A program made the translations under genes and the position numbers. Of a stretch of 13,811 bases of DNA, positions 1 through 7,185 are shown in pieces (within the stretch, counting starts at the first letter, position 1; every line of letters starts with the position of its first letter). The notes beneath the pieces were generated by a model that did not search any database, had not been told where the DNA came from, and saw nothing but the letters and a program-made list of their open reading frames with translations. Source of the stretch: Chloroflexota bacterium (GTDB lineage Bacteria > Chloroflexota > Limnocylindria > Limnocylindrales > Limnocylindraceae); assembly GCA_003476885.1 (NCBI GenBank), contig DMUR01000052.1, positions 1 through 13,811 of the forward strand, read 5' to 3'.

Positions 1-863
1 CCGCCGTCGTCGCAGAGATCCTAGATGCCGACCTCACCGGCGCCCGCCCGCTCACCGTTGACATTGAGGTTGATACGGGACTTGGACGTGACGGGATACT
101 CCCTCATGAACTCGCAGCGCTCGCGGAGCGGCTACACGCCGCGCGTCCGCGCATTTCGCTGCGCGGCATCTGGAGCCATCTCACCGCAGCAGAGGATCTG
201 GAGCGCTCCACGGCGCAGGCAACAACCCTTAACGCCGCAGCAGACGCGCTCGCAGAGCCAGCACTTCGGAGCGGGCTTGAGCGGCACCTCGTTGGTTCGG
301 GTGGCCTGTTGACGATTGGTGCTGGCGAACATGTTGCACGGGTTGGGATCGCCCTCTTCGGTGTGGTCCCGAATGCGCTGCGCCCTTCGCGCAGTGCAGA
401 GGAGATTGGCATTGCGTCGGTCTACCAGGTGATCGCGCGTCCCGTGCGAATCGCAACGCTCCCCACCGGGCACGGGGTTGGGTACGGACCGCATTTTGTT
501 GCGGAACGACCTTCGCGGATCATCACACTTCCCATTGGATATGCCGATGGGATCTCTTATCACGAGAAGGGGAAGGCGGAGGTGCTCGTGCGCGGCGTGC
601 GGCTCCCCGTCGTGGGGAGCATTGCGATGGACTCGATCACGATTGACGCCACTGATCACCCCGCCACCGATCTGAGTACGCTTGACGATGTGATCTTCAT
701 TGGCCGATCAGGGGACGACGAGATTCAGCCCGTAGATGTGGCGCGCCGCCGCGCGACGATCACCAATGAAGTCTCGACAAGTTTCACGAGTCGGCTGGTC
801 CGCGTCTACACGCGTGGCGGACGCCCCGTTGCGCTCTGCGCCTTAAACGAGAGTGCTCCGTGA
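1..863 (+). CDS. alr: Alanine racemase, C-terminal part (5' end outside window)
   Basis: Interconverts L- and D-alanine with PLP in the cytosol, supplying D-Ala for peptidoglycan. The frame is open from base 3, giving 286 visible residues. A full family member is about 370, so some 85 N-terminal residues, including the PLP lysine, lie to the left. Visible marks of the family are the TIM-barrel stretch VDTGLGRDGI, the SHLTAAED segment, RVGIALFGV, the second-domain motif GYGPHFVAERP (its Tyr, bases 483-485, matches the catalytic Tyr of the other subunit), LPIGYADG and VGSIAMDS (the Met-Asp pair of the usual CMD motif). The end RRRATITNEVST..RLVRVY is the normal Alr C-terminus. The TGA at 861-863 overlaps the next gene's GTG, so the two are probably translationally coupled. 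No frameshift is seen. Confidence 0.95.
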   Translation, partial: AVVAEILDADLTGARPLTVDIEVDTGLGRDGILPHELAALAERLHAARPRISLRGIWSHLTAAEDLERSTAQATTLNAAADALAEPALRSGLERHLVGSGGLLTIGAGEHVARVGIALFGVVPNALRPSRSAEEIGIASVYQVIARPVRIATLPTGHGVGYGPHFVAERPSRIITLPIGYADGISYHEKGKAEVLVRGVRLPVVGSIAMDSITIDATDHPATDLSTLDDVIFIGRSGDDEIQPVDVARRRATITNEVSTSFTSRLVRVYTRGGRPVALCALNESAP

Positions 864-2539
864 ACGAACCGATCCTCCTCATCGTTGAAGGGACTGGCGA
901 GCGCAGTGGTGCGCTCATTCGACGCGAAGGTGGCGCGCGCCTGCTTGGCGCACTCTCACAGCCGAGCGGTGGCGCAGTCGATGCGCTTGAGGAAACGTTG
1001 ATGACCGCCGCAGGCTTGACGGGTACTCCGCTACGAGTGCGGGCGAACGCAGGGGACGCGGAGCGTGCGGCGGGGCGTATCGCGGCGTGGCTCGGTGGCC
1101 CAGTGCGGATTGTGGAGATCACCGCCGACGGCGGCCGACTCACGCTTGTATCGCCTGACCGTGCCGCGGTCAGCTTTGAGGTGCCAGGTGCAGCAACGGT
1201 CCCCGCTGATCCGGTGGAACGTCGCCGTCGCTGCGATGGCGTGTTGGCGCTCCTTGGTCGCACCGATCGTTCCACGGTGGCCGACCTGCTGGGAGATCTA
1301 GCAGACGCGCCACTCCGAGATCGCGATGATGCGCGAGACCAGGTGCGAGCGGCAGCTGTGGCCGACGCGATGCGCCGCCTCGCCGAGCTGCTCGCGGATG
1401 AGGACCTTGGTGACCTCGACCTTGAAGGCGCCCCGCTCCTGCTGGTGGGCGTGGCGGCGAGTCTGATCGCAACTGGGACGCTCCCGATCAGTGTCGCTGC
1501 GCCGTTGGCCCCGTCAGGGCGAACGCGGATCTTGCTTGAGCCGTACGGCATTTTCGCCGCGATCGGAGGAGAGGCGCTGGACGACGGATGGATTGATTCG
1601 GCACTCTCATCGCTCGCACGCGACCTGCTGCTGCCAGGTGGCGATCTCGTCCGCGTTGCGGGTGAGGAAGGGGATGAACTGCTCGTGCGCACACCGCACA
1701 GCGAAGTGACGCTGAGGCACGGCGAAATCTATCCACTCACACTTCGGACCGGTGAAGAGGAGCAGGTGCTCCTCACGCGCGGAGCGCAGCAGGCTGAGTT
1801 CACGCTTCATGGCGGGATCGCACGTGCGGCGATCGTCTTTGGCGATGCACTCGCGGCGCCGCATGAGATGCGCAGTGGAAGCCTCTCCGCGGCGATCACA
1901 GCTGCCACCGGCGCCGCCCCGATCCCTGCACCGATCAGCCTCCTCCCTGCAGGGAGTGCGACGCGCGGCGTGCGCGGTGGCCGCCAGTTGCTCGGGGATC
2001 TCGTCGAAGGGGAGGTTCACTTTAGTGAAACGGAACCTGAAGGGAGCGGATGGGAGCGGGCCGTTGCAGCAGGACTCCTCGCGATTGGAAGCGCATCGCC
2101 CGAAACGGTGTTGCGCGCCCGGGCCGTCGGCGTGCGTGGCGTGATCGTTCACGGACTCAGTGATGGTGAACGCGACGCGCTGAACGCATCGCTTGAGCGA
2201 CGGATTGCCGCTGCCGTTGCCACGGCTCCATTCGGCCTGATCATCATGACGCCGCGCCGTCCCACATCCGGGAGTGACGAGCGCGTGATGCACCTGCTTC
2301 GAAGCCTCCACGGCGCGCGCGTGCGCTTCAGTGACGAACCGATTGGCATCGTCGTGCACGGTGGCGGAGCTGAGCACGAGGCAGGCGATGTCCTTGTAAT
2401 TGGGGGGATCCATGAAGGTCGAACCGGAGTGTGGGAGGGGCTCGCCGATCCGCGTGCCGATGATCCACTCGGTGCGGTTCGCATTGGCGGAGTGCTCTGC
2501 GCAGTACCGCTCGGTGATCTGCAGCGCCGCTCCGCGTGA
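860..2539 (+). CDS. GlmL/MutL-like (degenerate ASKHA) protein with KOW-like C-terminus, function unknown
   Basis: A 559-residue protein I can place only in outline. Residues 1-330 resemble GlmL/MutL, the actin-fold chaperone-like partner of glutamate mutase: an N-terminal strand and loop (LLIVEGTG, 6-13), VGVAASLIATGTLP (196-209) where GlmL has its IGSGG..T segment, RTRILLEPYGIFAAIG (221-236) matching the GlmL TLYLDPYGLAPALG-type block, and IYPLTLRTGEEEQVLL (290-305) matching its PLPPGQ block. The usual N-terminal nucleotide-binding Asp appears to be Glu10, and no clear second phosphate loop is seen. Residues 355-490 look alpha/beta, with ARAVGVRGVIVHGL (420-433). Residues 508-555 (GDVLVIGGIHEGRTGVWEG onward) look like a KOW-type beta barrel. 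No mutase subunit lies nearby. It starts with GTG inside the alr stop codon and overlaps tsaE by 4 bp, so it belongs to this gene string. The similarity is from memory of the family. Gene certain, assignment moderate. Confidence 0.55.
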   Translation: MNEPILLIVEGTGERSGALIRREGGARLLGALSQPSGGAVDALEETLMTAAGLTGTPLRVRANAGDAERAAGRIAAWLGGPVRIVEITADGGRLTLVSPDRAAVSFEVPGAATVPADPVERRRRCDGVLALLGRTDRSTVADLLGDLADAPLRDRDDARDQVRAAAVADAMRRLAELLADEDLGDLDLEGAPLLLVGVAASLIATGTLPISVAAPLAPSGRTRILLEPYGIFAAIGGEALDDGWIDSALSSLARDLLLPGGDLVRVAGEEGDELLVRTPHSEVTLRHGEIYPLTLRTGEEEQVLLTRGAQQAEFTLHGGIARAAIVFGDALAAPHEMRSGSLSAAITAATGAAPIPAPISLLPAGSATRGVRGGRQLLGDLVEGEVHFSETEPEGSGWERAVAAGLLAIGSASPETVLRARAVGVRGVIVHGLSDGERDALNASLERRIAAAVATAPFGLIIMTPRRPTSGSDERVMHLLRSLHGARVRFSDEPIGIVVHGGGAEHEAGDVLVIGGIHEGRTGVWEGLADPRADDPLGAVRIGGVLCAVPLGDLQRRSA

Positions 2540-3039
2540 TCTCGCTGCGCATCGAACTCAGCAACCTCGCGGCGACGCAGCAACTCGGCACCATCATCGC
2601 GCACCACCTTCGCGCAGGTGATCGTCTCCTCCTGATCGGGGAGATCGGTTCAGGGAAGACGACGCTGGCACGCGCGATCGGATCTGCGCTCCACGCCGAT
2701 CCTCCGCTCACTTCACCGACATTCCTACTGGTCTCCGAACACCAGGGAGCCATCCCAATCTGGCACGCCGATGCCTATCGCCTCCCGCCTGGAAGTGACC
2801 CGCTTGCGGCAGGGCTGATTGACGAACGCCATGCGGCGGGCATCACGATTATTGAGTGGCCAGAACAGGTGCGCTGGCCGCTGCAGGGCGAAGGGTCGTC
2901 GCTCCTTGAAGTTGAGCTCACACCTGGCGCTCACGATGATGCGCGAGGTGTGACGCTGCGTATTGGAGATGCGGAGCGTGCAAAGAGCCTGCACACGGCC
3001 GCACTCGCGGCGGGGATTGAGGTTGCCGATGGATCGTAA
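2536..3039 (+). CDS. tsaE: tRNA t6A37 biosynthesis ATPase TsaE
   Basis: TsaE is the small P-loop ATPase that binds the TsaB-TsaD dimer and drives multiple turnover of N6-threonylcarbamoyladenosine formation at A37 of ANN-decoding tRNAs. The 167-residue product has the Walker A loop GEIGSGKTT at 35-43, the family block SPTFLLV, HADAYRL (the H-x-DxYR segment) and IIEWPEQV, the characteristic TsaE ending of the core. Length is normal, with roughly 20 extra residues at the C-terminus. The GTG start sits in a GTGA overlap with the previous gene and has no clear Shine-Dalgarno sequence, so translation probably depends on coupling. The partners tsaB and tsaD follow within 1.2 kb. Confidence 0.95.
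   Translation: MISLRIELSNLAATQQLGTIIAHHLRAGDRLLLIGEIGSGKTTLARAIGSALHADPPLTSPTFLLVSEHQGAIPIWHADAYRLPPGSDPLAAGLIDERHAAGITIIEWPEQVRWPLQGEGSSLLEVELTPGAHDDARGVTLRIGDAERAKSLHTAALAAGIEVADGS
3019..3022 (+). promoter_or_regulatory. Ribosome binding site deciding the tsaB start
   Basis: GAGG six bases before the ATG at 3029. It supports that start over an upstream in-frame ATG at 2963, which would add 22 residues (basic, Arg-rich) and lengthen the overlap with tsaE to 77 bp. Confidence 0.6.
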
Positions 3040-3628
3040 CCACACTGCGCTGATCCTTGACGGATCGCTTGGACACGGGTGTGTGGCGCTCCTCGCGTTA
3101 AGCGGTCCGCGATCAGGGGATCTCGTGGTCGCCGAGTCTGCAGAGCCGCAGCGCAGCCATCTTGAACGAATCGCCACGCTCCTCCCAAGCGAGGCGTCGC
3201 GCGCGGAACTCTCGGCGATCGTGGTTGGCGTTGGACCGGGGAGCTACACGGGGATTCGAGCGGCCTCTGCCGCGGCGGCTGGCGTTGCCGCGGCCCTTAA
3301 CCTTCCCACCATCGCGATTCCATCCGACCGCGCCCTCTACGCTGCCGCCAAAGAGGTGGGTGGCGAGACGGTGGTTCTTCCGCTCGGCACTCGGGAGGTG
3401 CTGGTGATCCGCGAGGCGGGGAGTGAGATTGCCGCGCATGCGGATGCGCCAGCCTCCGCAGACCTTGCGCGTGTTGCCTCGCGCCTCCCGCATGCGTTCG
3501 CAAACCTCGCTTCAACTGCACTGAGCGAGGCGCTCGCTGCTGCCGCGCGCGGAGAGGCACCACAACGGAGTGAGATTCAACTTCGCTACCCGTCACCGCC
3601 GCGCGGAGTTGATGGGAGGGGTGTCTAA
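3029..3628 (+). CDS. tsaB: tRNA t6A37 biosynthesis protein TsaB
   Basis: TsaB is the catalytically inactive TsaD paralogue that forms the TsaB-TsaD heterodimer of the bacterial t6A complex. The chosen start gives 199 residues, compact compared with about 230 in E. coli. Visible marks are the N-terminal strand LILDGSLGHGCVALL (8-22; most family members read DTS where this has DGS), the diagnostic VGVGPGSYTGIRAA (66-79), and the C-terminal EIQLRYPSPP (182-191), matching the YLR.P ending of the family. The ATG at 3029 overlaps the tsaE stop by 11 bp and has a GAGG ribosome site. The stop codon and the rimI start share one base (TAATG). Shortening seems to be in the variable C-terminal half, and nothing suggests a broken gene. 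Confidence 0.93.
   Translation: MDRNHTALILDGSLGHGCVALLALSGPRSGDLVVAESAEPQRSHLERIATLLPSEASRAELSAIVVGVGPGSYTGIRAASAAAAGVAAALNLPTIAIPSDRALYAAAKEVGGETVVLPLGTREVLVIREAGSEIAAHADAPASADLARVASRLPHAFANLASTALSEALAAAARGEAPQRSEIQLRYPSPPRGVDGRGV
3614..3621 (+). promoter_or_regulatory. Strong ribosome binding site of rimI
   Basis: GGGAGGGG six bases before the rimI ATG, lying inside the last codons of tsaB. It is among the stronger Shine-Dalgarno sequences in the window and shows that rimI can be initiated independently of tsaB termination. Confidence 0.65.
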
Positions 3629-4182
3629 TGCGACGAGATGAGTATGAGATTCGACCGTTGACCATCGCCGATCTTCCGCTGATGCGCGCGATTGAAGAGG
3701 CGAGTTTCAGTACGCCATGGCCAGGGAACGCGTATGAGTCCGAGCTGACAACGAACCGTTTGGCACGATATGTAGGGGCATGGCGCGGTGGTGAGCTGCT
3801 GGGGTTCGGCGGGATTTGGTTGATGGTGGACGAAGCGCACGTGACCACGATTGCCGTTTCGCCTGCTCTGCGTGGTGAAGGGCTCGGGACGGCGTTGATG
3901 CTCGAGCTTTTGCAAGAGGCACGTCGCGGTGAGGCGCGTGTGGCAACGCTTGATGTTCGTGTCTCCAATGAACTGGCACAGCGGCTCTATGCACGACTCG
4001 GATTTGCGGAGGCGGGGCGAAGGGTTCGATATTACGAAGAGAGTGGCGAAGATGCGATCATCATGACGACCCCTGAACTTAGTGATCCTGGACAGCAGGC
4101 GCGCGAGGCGCTCGCACACGCCGCGACCAAGACTGATGAACCTCTCCCGAATCCAGAGGCATTTGACGTGGTGGCGCGATGA
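3628..4182 (+). CDS. rimI: RimI-type GNAT N-acetyltransferase
   Basis: RimI acetylates protein N-termini, classically the N-terminal Ala of ribosomal protein S18. In many bacteria its gene sits between or next to the tsa genes, as here. The 184-residue product shows GNAT motif A, VTTIAVSPALRGEGLGTALM (72-91), with the acetyl-CoA-binding RGEGLG at 82-87. It also shows LDVRVSNELAQRLYARLGF (108-126) with the conserved Tyr121, and the RimI signature RYYEESGEDAIIM (134-146). The catalytic core ends near residue 150. A further 35 or so residues rich in Ala, Glu and Pro form a tail longer than in E. coli RimI (about 148 residues). The ATG overlaps tsaD's start region by an ATGA quartet at the other end. 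The actual substrate (S18 or others) cannot be read from sequence. Confidence 0.92.
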   Translation: MRRDEYEIRPLTIADLPLMRAIEEASFSTPWPGNAYESELTTNRLARYVGAWRGGELLGFGGIWLMVDEAHVTTIAVSPALRGEGLGTALMLELLQEARRGEARVATLDVRVSNELAQRLYARLGFAEAGRRVRYYEESGEDAIIMTTPELSDPGQQAREALAHAATKTDEPLPNPEAFDVVAR

Positions 4183-5303
4183 GCCGTGCACGACTGATCC
4201 TTGCGGTTGAGTCAAGTTGCGATGAGTCGGCGGTGGCCCTTGTGCGCGAAGGGGGAGAGGTCATCGCTGAGCGCGTAGCAAGTCAGAGCACCCTCCACGC
4301 TGCCACAGGCGGCGTGATCCCTGAAGTTGCGGCACGTGAGCATCACCTCTGGGTGCCACGACTCTTGAAAGAGGTGCTCAACTCGGCAGAAGGGGAGCCA
4401 CACGCGCGTGAGATCGATGCGGTTGCAGTGACGACCGGCCCCGGGCTGATTGGCTCACTCCTTGTCGGCGCAGGCGTTGCCGCCGCGTGGGCGTGGGGAC
4501 GCGGACTCCCCATCGTTCCGACGAATCACCTAGAGGGCCACTTTCGCGCCGCCTGGCTGCACGATGCAGCCTCTGTGTCGGCTACTCCGCAGCTTCCCGC
4601 GATCGGTCTCATTGTCTCCGGAGGTCACACGCTGATCGTGCATGTGAGATCCGATGGGACGAGTGAACGACTTGGCGGCACGATTGATGACGCGGCGGGC
4701 GAAGCGTTTGACAAGATCGCGCGCCTCCTCGGCCTTCCGTATCCCGGCGGCGCGGCGCTCTCGGCACTCGCCGCAACGGCAACGGCACGCGCTGGCGGCG
4801 ACCGCCTCCCTGTTGCGCGGACAGATGGTGAATATGACGTCTCGTTCAGTGGCGTGAAGACCGCCGCGGCGCGGATGGCACTTGCGGCAGCTGGTGTCCC
4901 TTCAGGCGCACCTGGCCGGGCCGCAGCGTTACAGGCAACACTTCGTGAGCGCCCTGTTCCGCCGGCAGCTGCCGCAGCGATCGCTGCCGCCGCAGAGGCG
5001 GCGATCGTGAGGGCGCTGCTGGAGCGAGTGGAGGCGGCGCTCCTTGCGCATCCGGGGACGGGGCTCGTGGTTGGGGGTGGCGTTGCGGCGAACGGACCGC
5101 TTCGTACAGGTCTCGCGGCCGTGGCGGCCAAGCATCAGCGTCTCCTCAGCATCCCGCCAGTTCGCTGGTGCACAGATAATGCAGCCATGATTGGAGCTGC
5201 CGCACATGCTGCGCTCAACGAGCAACGCGTGACGCTGCAGGACCCTGCAGGTGGGCTCACGGTGAGCGCCTCATGGCCATTTGGCGCGGCGGCGGCAGGA
5301 TGA
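4179..5303 (+). CDS. tsaD: tRNA N6-adenosine threonylcarbamoyltransferase TsaD
   Basis: TsaD (Kae1/YgjD family, ASKHA fold) transfers the threonylcarbamoyl group from TC-AMP to A37 of tRNA. The 374-residue length is typical. Motifs in order: AVESSCDES (9-17), HAATGGVIPEVAAREHH (40-56), NHLEGH (116-121) with the two metal-binding histidines 117 and 121 (Leu replaces the common Met), IVSGGHT (145-151), the block GGTIDDAAGEAFDKIARLLG (166-185), PYPGG, DVSFSGVKTA (220-229), VVGGGVAANG (297-306) and CTDNAAMIGA (331-340). All expected active-site elements are present. An Ala-rich stretch at 262-276 (bases about 4962-5006) is notable for composition only. It starts by ATGA overlap with rimI and ends by ATGA overlap with rsmA-ispE. 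Confidence 0.97.
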   Translation: MSRARLILAVESSCDESAVALVREGGEVIAERVASQSTLHAATGGVIPEVAAREHHLWVPRLLKEVLNSAEGEPHAREIDAVAVTTGPGLIGSLLVGAGVAAAWAWGRGLPIVPTNHLEGHFRAAWLHDAASVSATPQLPAIGLIVSGGHTLIVHVRSDGTSERLGGTIDDAAGEAFDKIARLLGLPYPGGAALSALAATATARAGGDRLPVARTDGEYDVSFSGVKTAAARMALAAAGVPSGAPGRAAALQATLRERPVPPAAAAAIAAAAEAAIVRALLERVEAALLAHPGTGLVVGGGVAANGPLRTGLAAVAAKHQRLLSIPPVRWCTDNAAMIGAAAHAALNEQRVTLQDPAGGLTVSASWPFGAAAAG

Positions 5304-7171
5304 GCCCCGTGCCTCGTCGCAGCGGTGCGCGACCGCTCCTTGCAGGGCATGCGCCGAAGCAGCGTCTCAGCCAGAGCTTCCTTGTGGATCTAGAGGCACG
5401 CGATGCGATCGTCACGGCCGGAGGTGCCGCACCAGGTGAGATCGTGCTGGAGATTGGTCCTGGGCTCGGCGTCCTGACCGAAGGCCTCCTGGCGGCCGGT
5501 GCGCGGGTGGTTGCAATCGAACTTGACGATGATCTCCTCCCGCGGCTCCAGGAGAAGTTCGCCAAAGAGATTGCGAGTGGAGACTTGACCCTCATCCACG
5601 GCGATGCGCTGAACGTTGATCTTGAGCCACTCCTCCCCTCCGACGGAGTGTGGCGCGTGGTGGCGAACATCCCGTATCACATCACCAGTCCGTTGCTTCA
5701 TCGCCTCCTCCTACTTGAGCACCCCGCAGAACGAATCGTCCTGCTCGTCCAGCGTGAGGTCGCGGAGCGTGTTGCCGCACCAGTTGGCGACTGGTCGTAT
5801 CTCACCGCGTTTGTCCAATCTCGGAGCGAGGCCACGATTGTGCGCCTGGTCCGTCGGGAATCGTTTGAGCCAGTTCCTACAGTGGATTCGGCTGTGCTCT
5901 CTCTTGAGCGCTTGACGCACTCGCCGCTTGCTGGACTCTCTGATGATGACGAAGAGCAGCTCTGGAGGCTCGTCCAGGCCGGATTCAGGGAGCGCAGAAA
6001 GAAGCTGCGCAACGCGTTGCCACGTGCACTACCGATTCCTGTCGATCAGATCATGCAGGCGCTTGAGCGCGCGGATACGGATCCAGACCTTCGAGCGCAG
6101 GCGCTCAGTGTCGAAGGTTGGGTGCGTCTCCTTCGTGAACTTGGCGGTATCCCTGGCGCCCCGACGCGCCCGCCGCGTGTGATGCGAACACTTCCAGGGG
6201 AGGCCCCTGCTCGTCGCGGACGCGTTGGCGCTGGGCGCGTCCACTGGGTCGAGGTTGACGCTCCTGGAAAGGTGAACCTCACCCTCGCGGTTGTGGGTCA
6301 ACGCGAGGACGGTTATCACGATCTTCACAGCATCGTGGCGCCACTCCGCGCGAGCGACCACATCACACTCCGACTACTTGGAGGAGAGGGCACCGAAGAC
6401 GAGCTGCACTGTGCCGGCTTACCGATCTCTGCTGATGGAGAGAATCTTGTGCTTGCGGCGCTGCGCGAGCTGCGTAGGGAGGTGCCGATTCCGCCGCTCG
6501 ACATCGTGCTAGAGAAGCGGCTCCCTGTAGCGGCGGGGCTCGGTGGCGGATCAAGTGACGCCGCGGCGGTGCTTCGTGGTGCGCTTGAGCTGTGCGGAGT
6601 CGAGTTGGCAGAAGAGCGACTGATGCAGGTTGCAACGCGCATCGGCTCCGATGTGCCGCTCTTCCTCCCCGGTGGACCTGTGCTGATGGAGGGGCGAGGT
6701 GAGCGGGTGACGCCACTCGCACCGTGGAGTGAGCCGGCCCCTGGCGTGCTGTTGATTAGTGCACGCGAAGGGATCAAGACGCCTGATGTGTTTGCCGCCT
6801 TCGCCGCTGGGGTGCGGGGTGATGCATACGGGGCGGCACTCGTTAGCTCGCAACACCTCGCGAGTGAGGCGCTCGCCGGGCTCACGACCGTTGCGCTCCT
6901 CCAGCGATCGGCGGCTCTCGCGTCGGCGAATGACTTGCTCGCCGCCGCCCGAGCGATCACCCCGTGGCTGCGCCCGCTCGACCACTCGCTGCGCCGCCTC
7001 CTCGGGCGCCCACTCTCCCTCTCAGGCTCGGGGCCGACCCTCTTTCTCCTCTATCCTTCGCTCTACGAAGCCGCAGAGGCTGGCGTGCTCGTTGAGGCGG
7101 CAGTAAGCCGTGGCGAACTTTCGCTTCCAGATGGCGGCGTTCTCGTTACCGCGACAGAGTTGGCAACATAG
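5300..7171 (+). CDS. rsmA-ispE: Fused 16S rRNA dimethyladenosine transferase RsmA and CDP-methylerythritol kinase IspE
   Basis: One uninterrupted 623-residue frame holds two complete enzymes. Residues 18-281 are RsmA/KsgA, which makes m6,2A1518/1519 in 16S rRNA from SAM: KQRLSQSFLVD (20-30), SAM motif I EIGPGLGVLT (51-60), acidic Glu74, GDAL (101-104), catalytic motif NIPYHITSPL (123-132), VPTVDSAV (192-199) and FRERRKKLRNAL (229-240). Residues 316-623 are IspE, the ATP-dependent GHMP kinase of the MEP isoprenoid pathway: VDAPGKVNLTL (319-329) with Lys324, REDGYHDLHS, the glycine loop PVAAGLGGGSSDAA (409-422), IGSDVPLF with the expected catalytic Asp451, NDL (544-546) and LSGSGPTLF (574-582). 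About 34 Pro/Arg/Gly-rich residues join them. The start at 5300 makes an ATGA overlap with tsaD; an in-frame ATG at 5273 would add nine residues. An in-frame GTG/ATG at 6179-6184 has no purine-rich site before it. Separate adjacent rsmA and ispE genes are common in high-GC bacteria, whereas a single frame is unusual as far as I know. Confidence 0.93.
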   Translation: MSPVPRRSGARPLLAGHAPKQRLSQSFLVDLEARDAIVTAGGAAPGEIVLEIGPGLGVLTEGLLAAGARVVAIELDDDLLPRLQEKFAKEIASGDLTLIHGDALNVDLEPLLPSDGVWRVVANIPYHITSPLLHRLLLLEHPAERIVLLVQREVAERVAAPVGDWSYLTAFVQSRSEATIVRLVRRESFEPVPTVDSAVLSLERLTHSPLAGLSDDDEEQLWRLVQAGFRERRKKLRNALPRALPIPVDQIMQALERADTDPDLRAQALSVEGWVRLLRELGGIPGAPTRPPRVMRTLPGEAPARRGRVGAGRVHWVEVDAPGKVNLTLAVVGQREDGYHDLHSIVAPLRASDHITLRLLGGEGTEDELHCAGLPISADGENLVLAALRELRREVPIPPLDIVLEKRLPVAAGLGGGSSDAAAVLRGALELCGVELAEERLMQVATRIGSDVPLFLPGGPVLMEGRGERVTPLAPWSEPAPGVLLISAREGIKTPDVFAAFAAGVRGDAYGAALVSSQHLASEALAGLTTVALLQRSAALASANDLLAAARAITPWLRPLDHSLRRLLGRPLSLSGSGPTLFLLYPSLYEAAEAGVLVEAAVSRGELSLPDGGVLVTATELAT

Positions 7172-7179
7172 GGGAGGAG
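7171..7179 (+). promoter_or_regulatory. Strong ribosome binding site of ridA
   Basis: GGGGAGGAG six bases before the ridA ATG, starting at the last base of the ispE stop codon. It is a near-ideal Shine-Dalgarno sequence and contrasts with glmU, recO and glyS, which have none. Confidence 0.75.
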
Positions 7180-7185
7180 TCCACG

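Noticed and set aside
784-1692. Long minus-strand open frame (302 codons) opposite the GlmL-like gene
   Set aside because: Its product is Ser/Arg/Ala-rich low complexity with no family motif. It is the expected mirror frame of GC-rich coding DNA and lies opposite a well-placed gene.
1607-2413. Second minus-strand open frame (268 codons) in the same region
   Set aside because: No recognisable motif or ribosome site, and it overlaps both the sense gene and the other antisense frame. It is a shadow of codon usage.
2963-3028. Upstream ATG extending tsaB by 22 residues
   Set aside because: TsaB proteins start just before the LILD strand. The ATG at 3029 has GAGG at the right distance and a short 11-bp overlap.
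4962-5006. GC-rich Ala-codon repeat in tsaD
   Set aside because: It encodes an alanine-rich helix in a variable TsaD region using mixed Ala codons; there is no tandem repeat at the DNA level.
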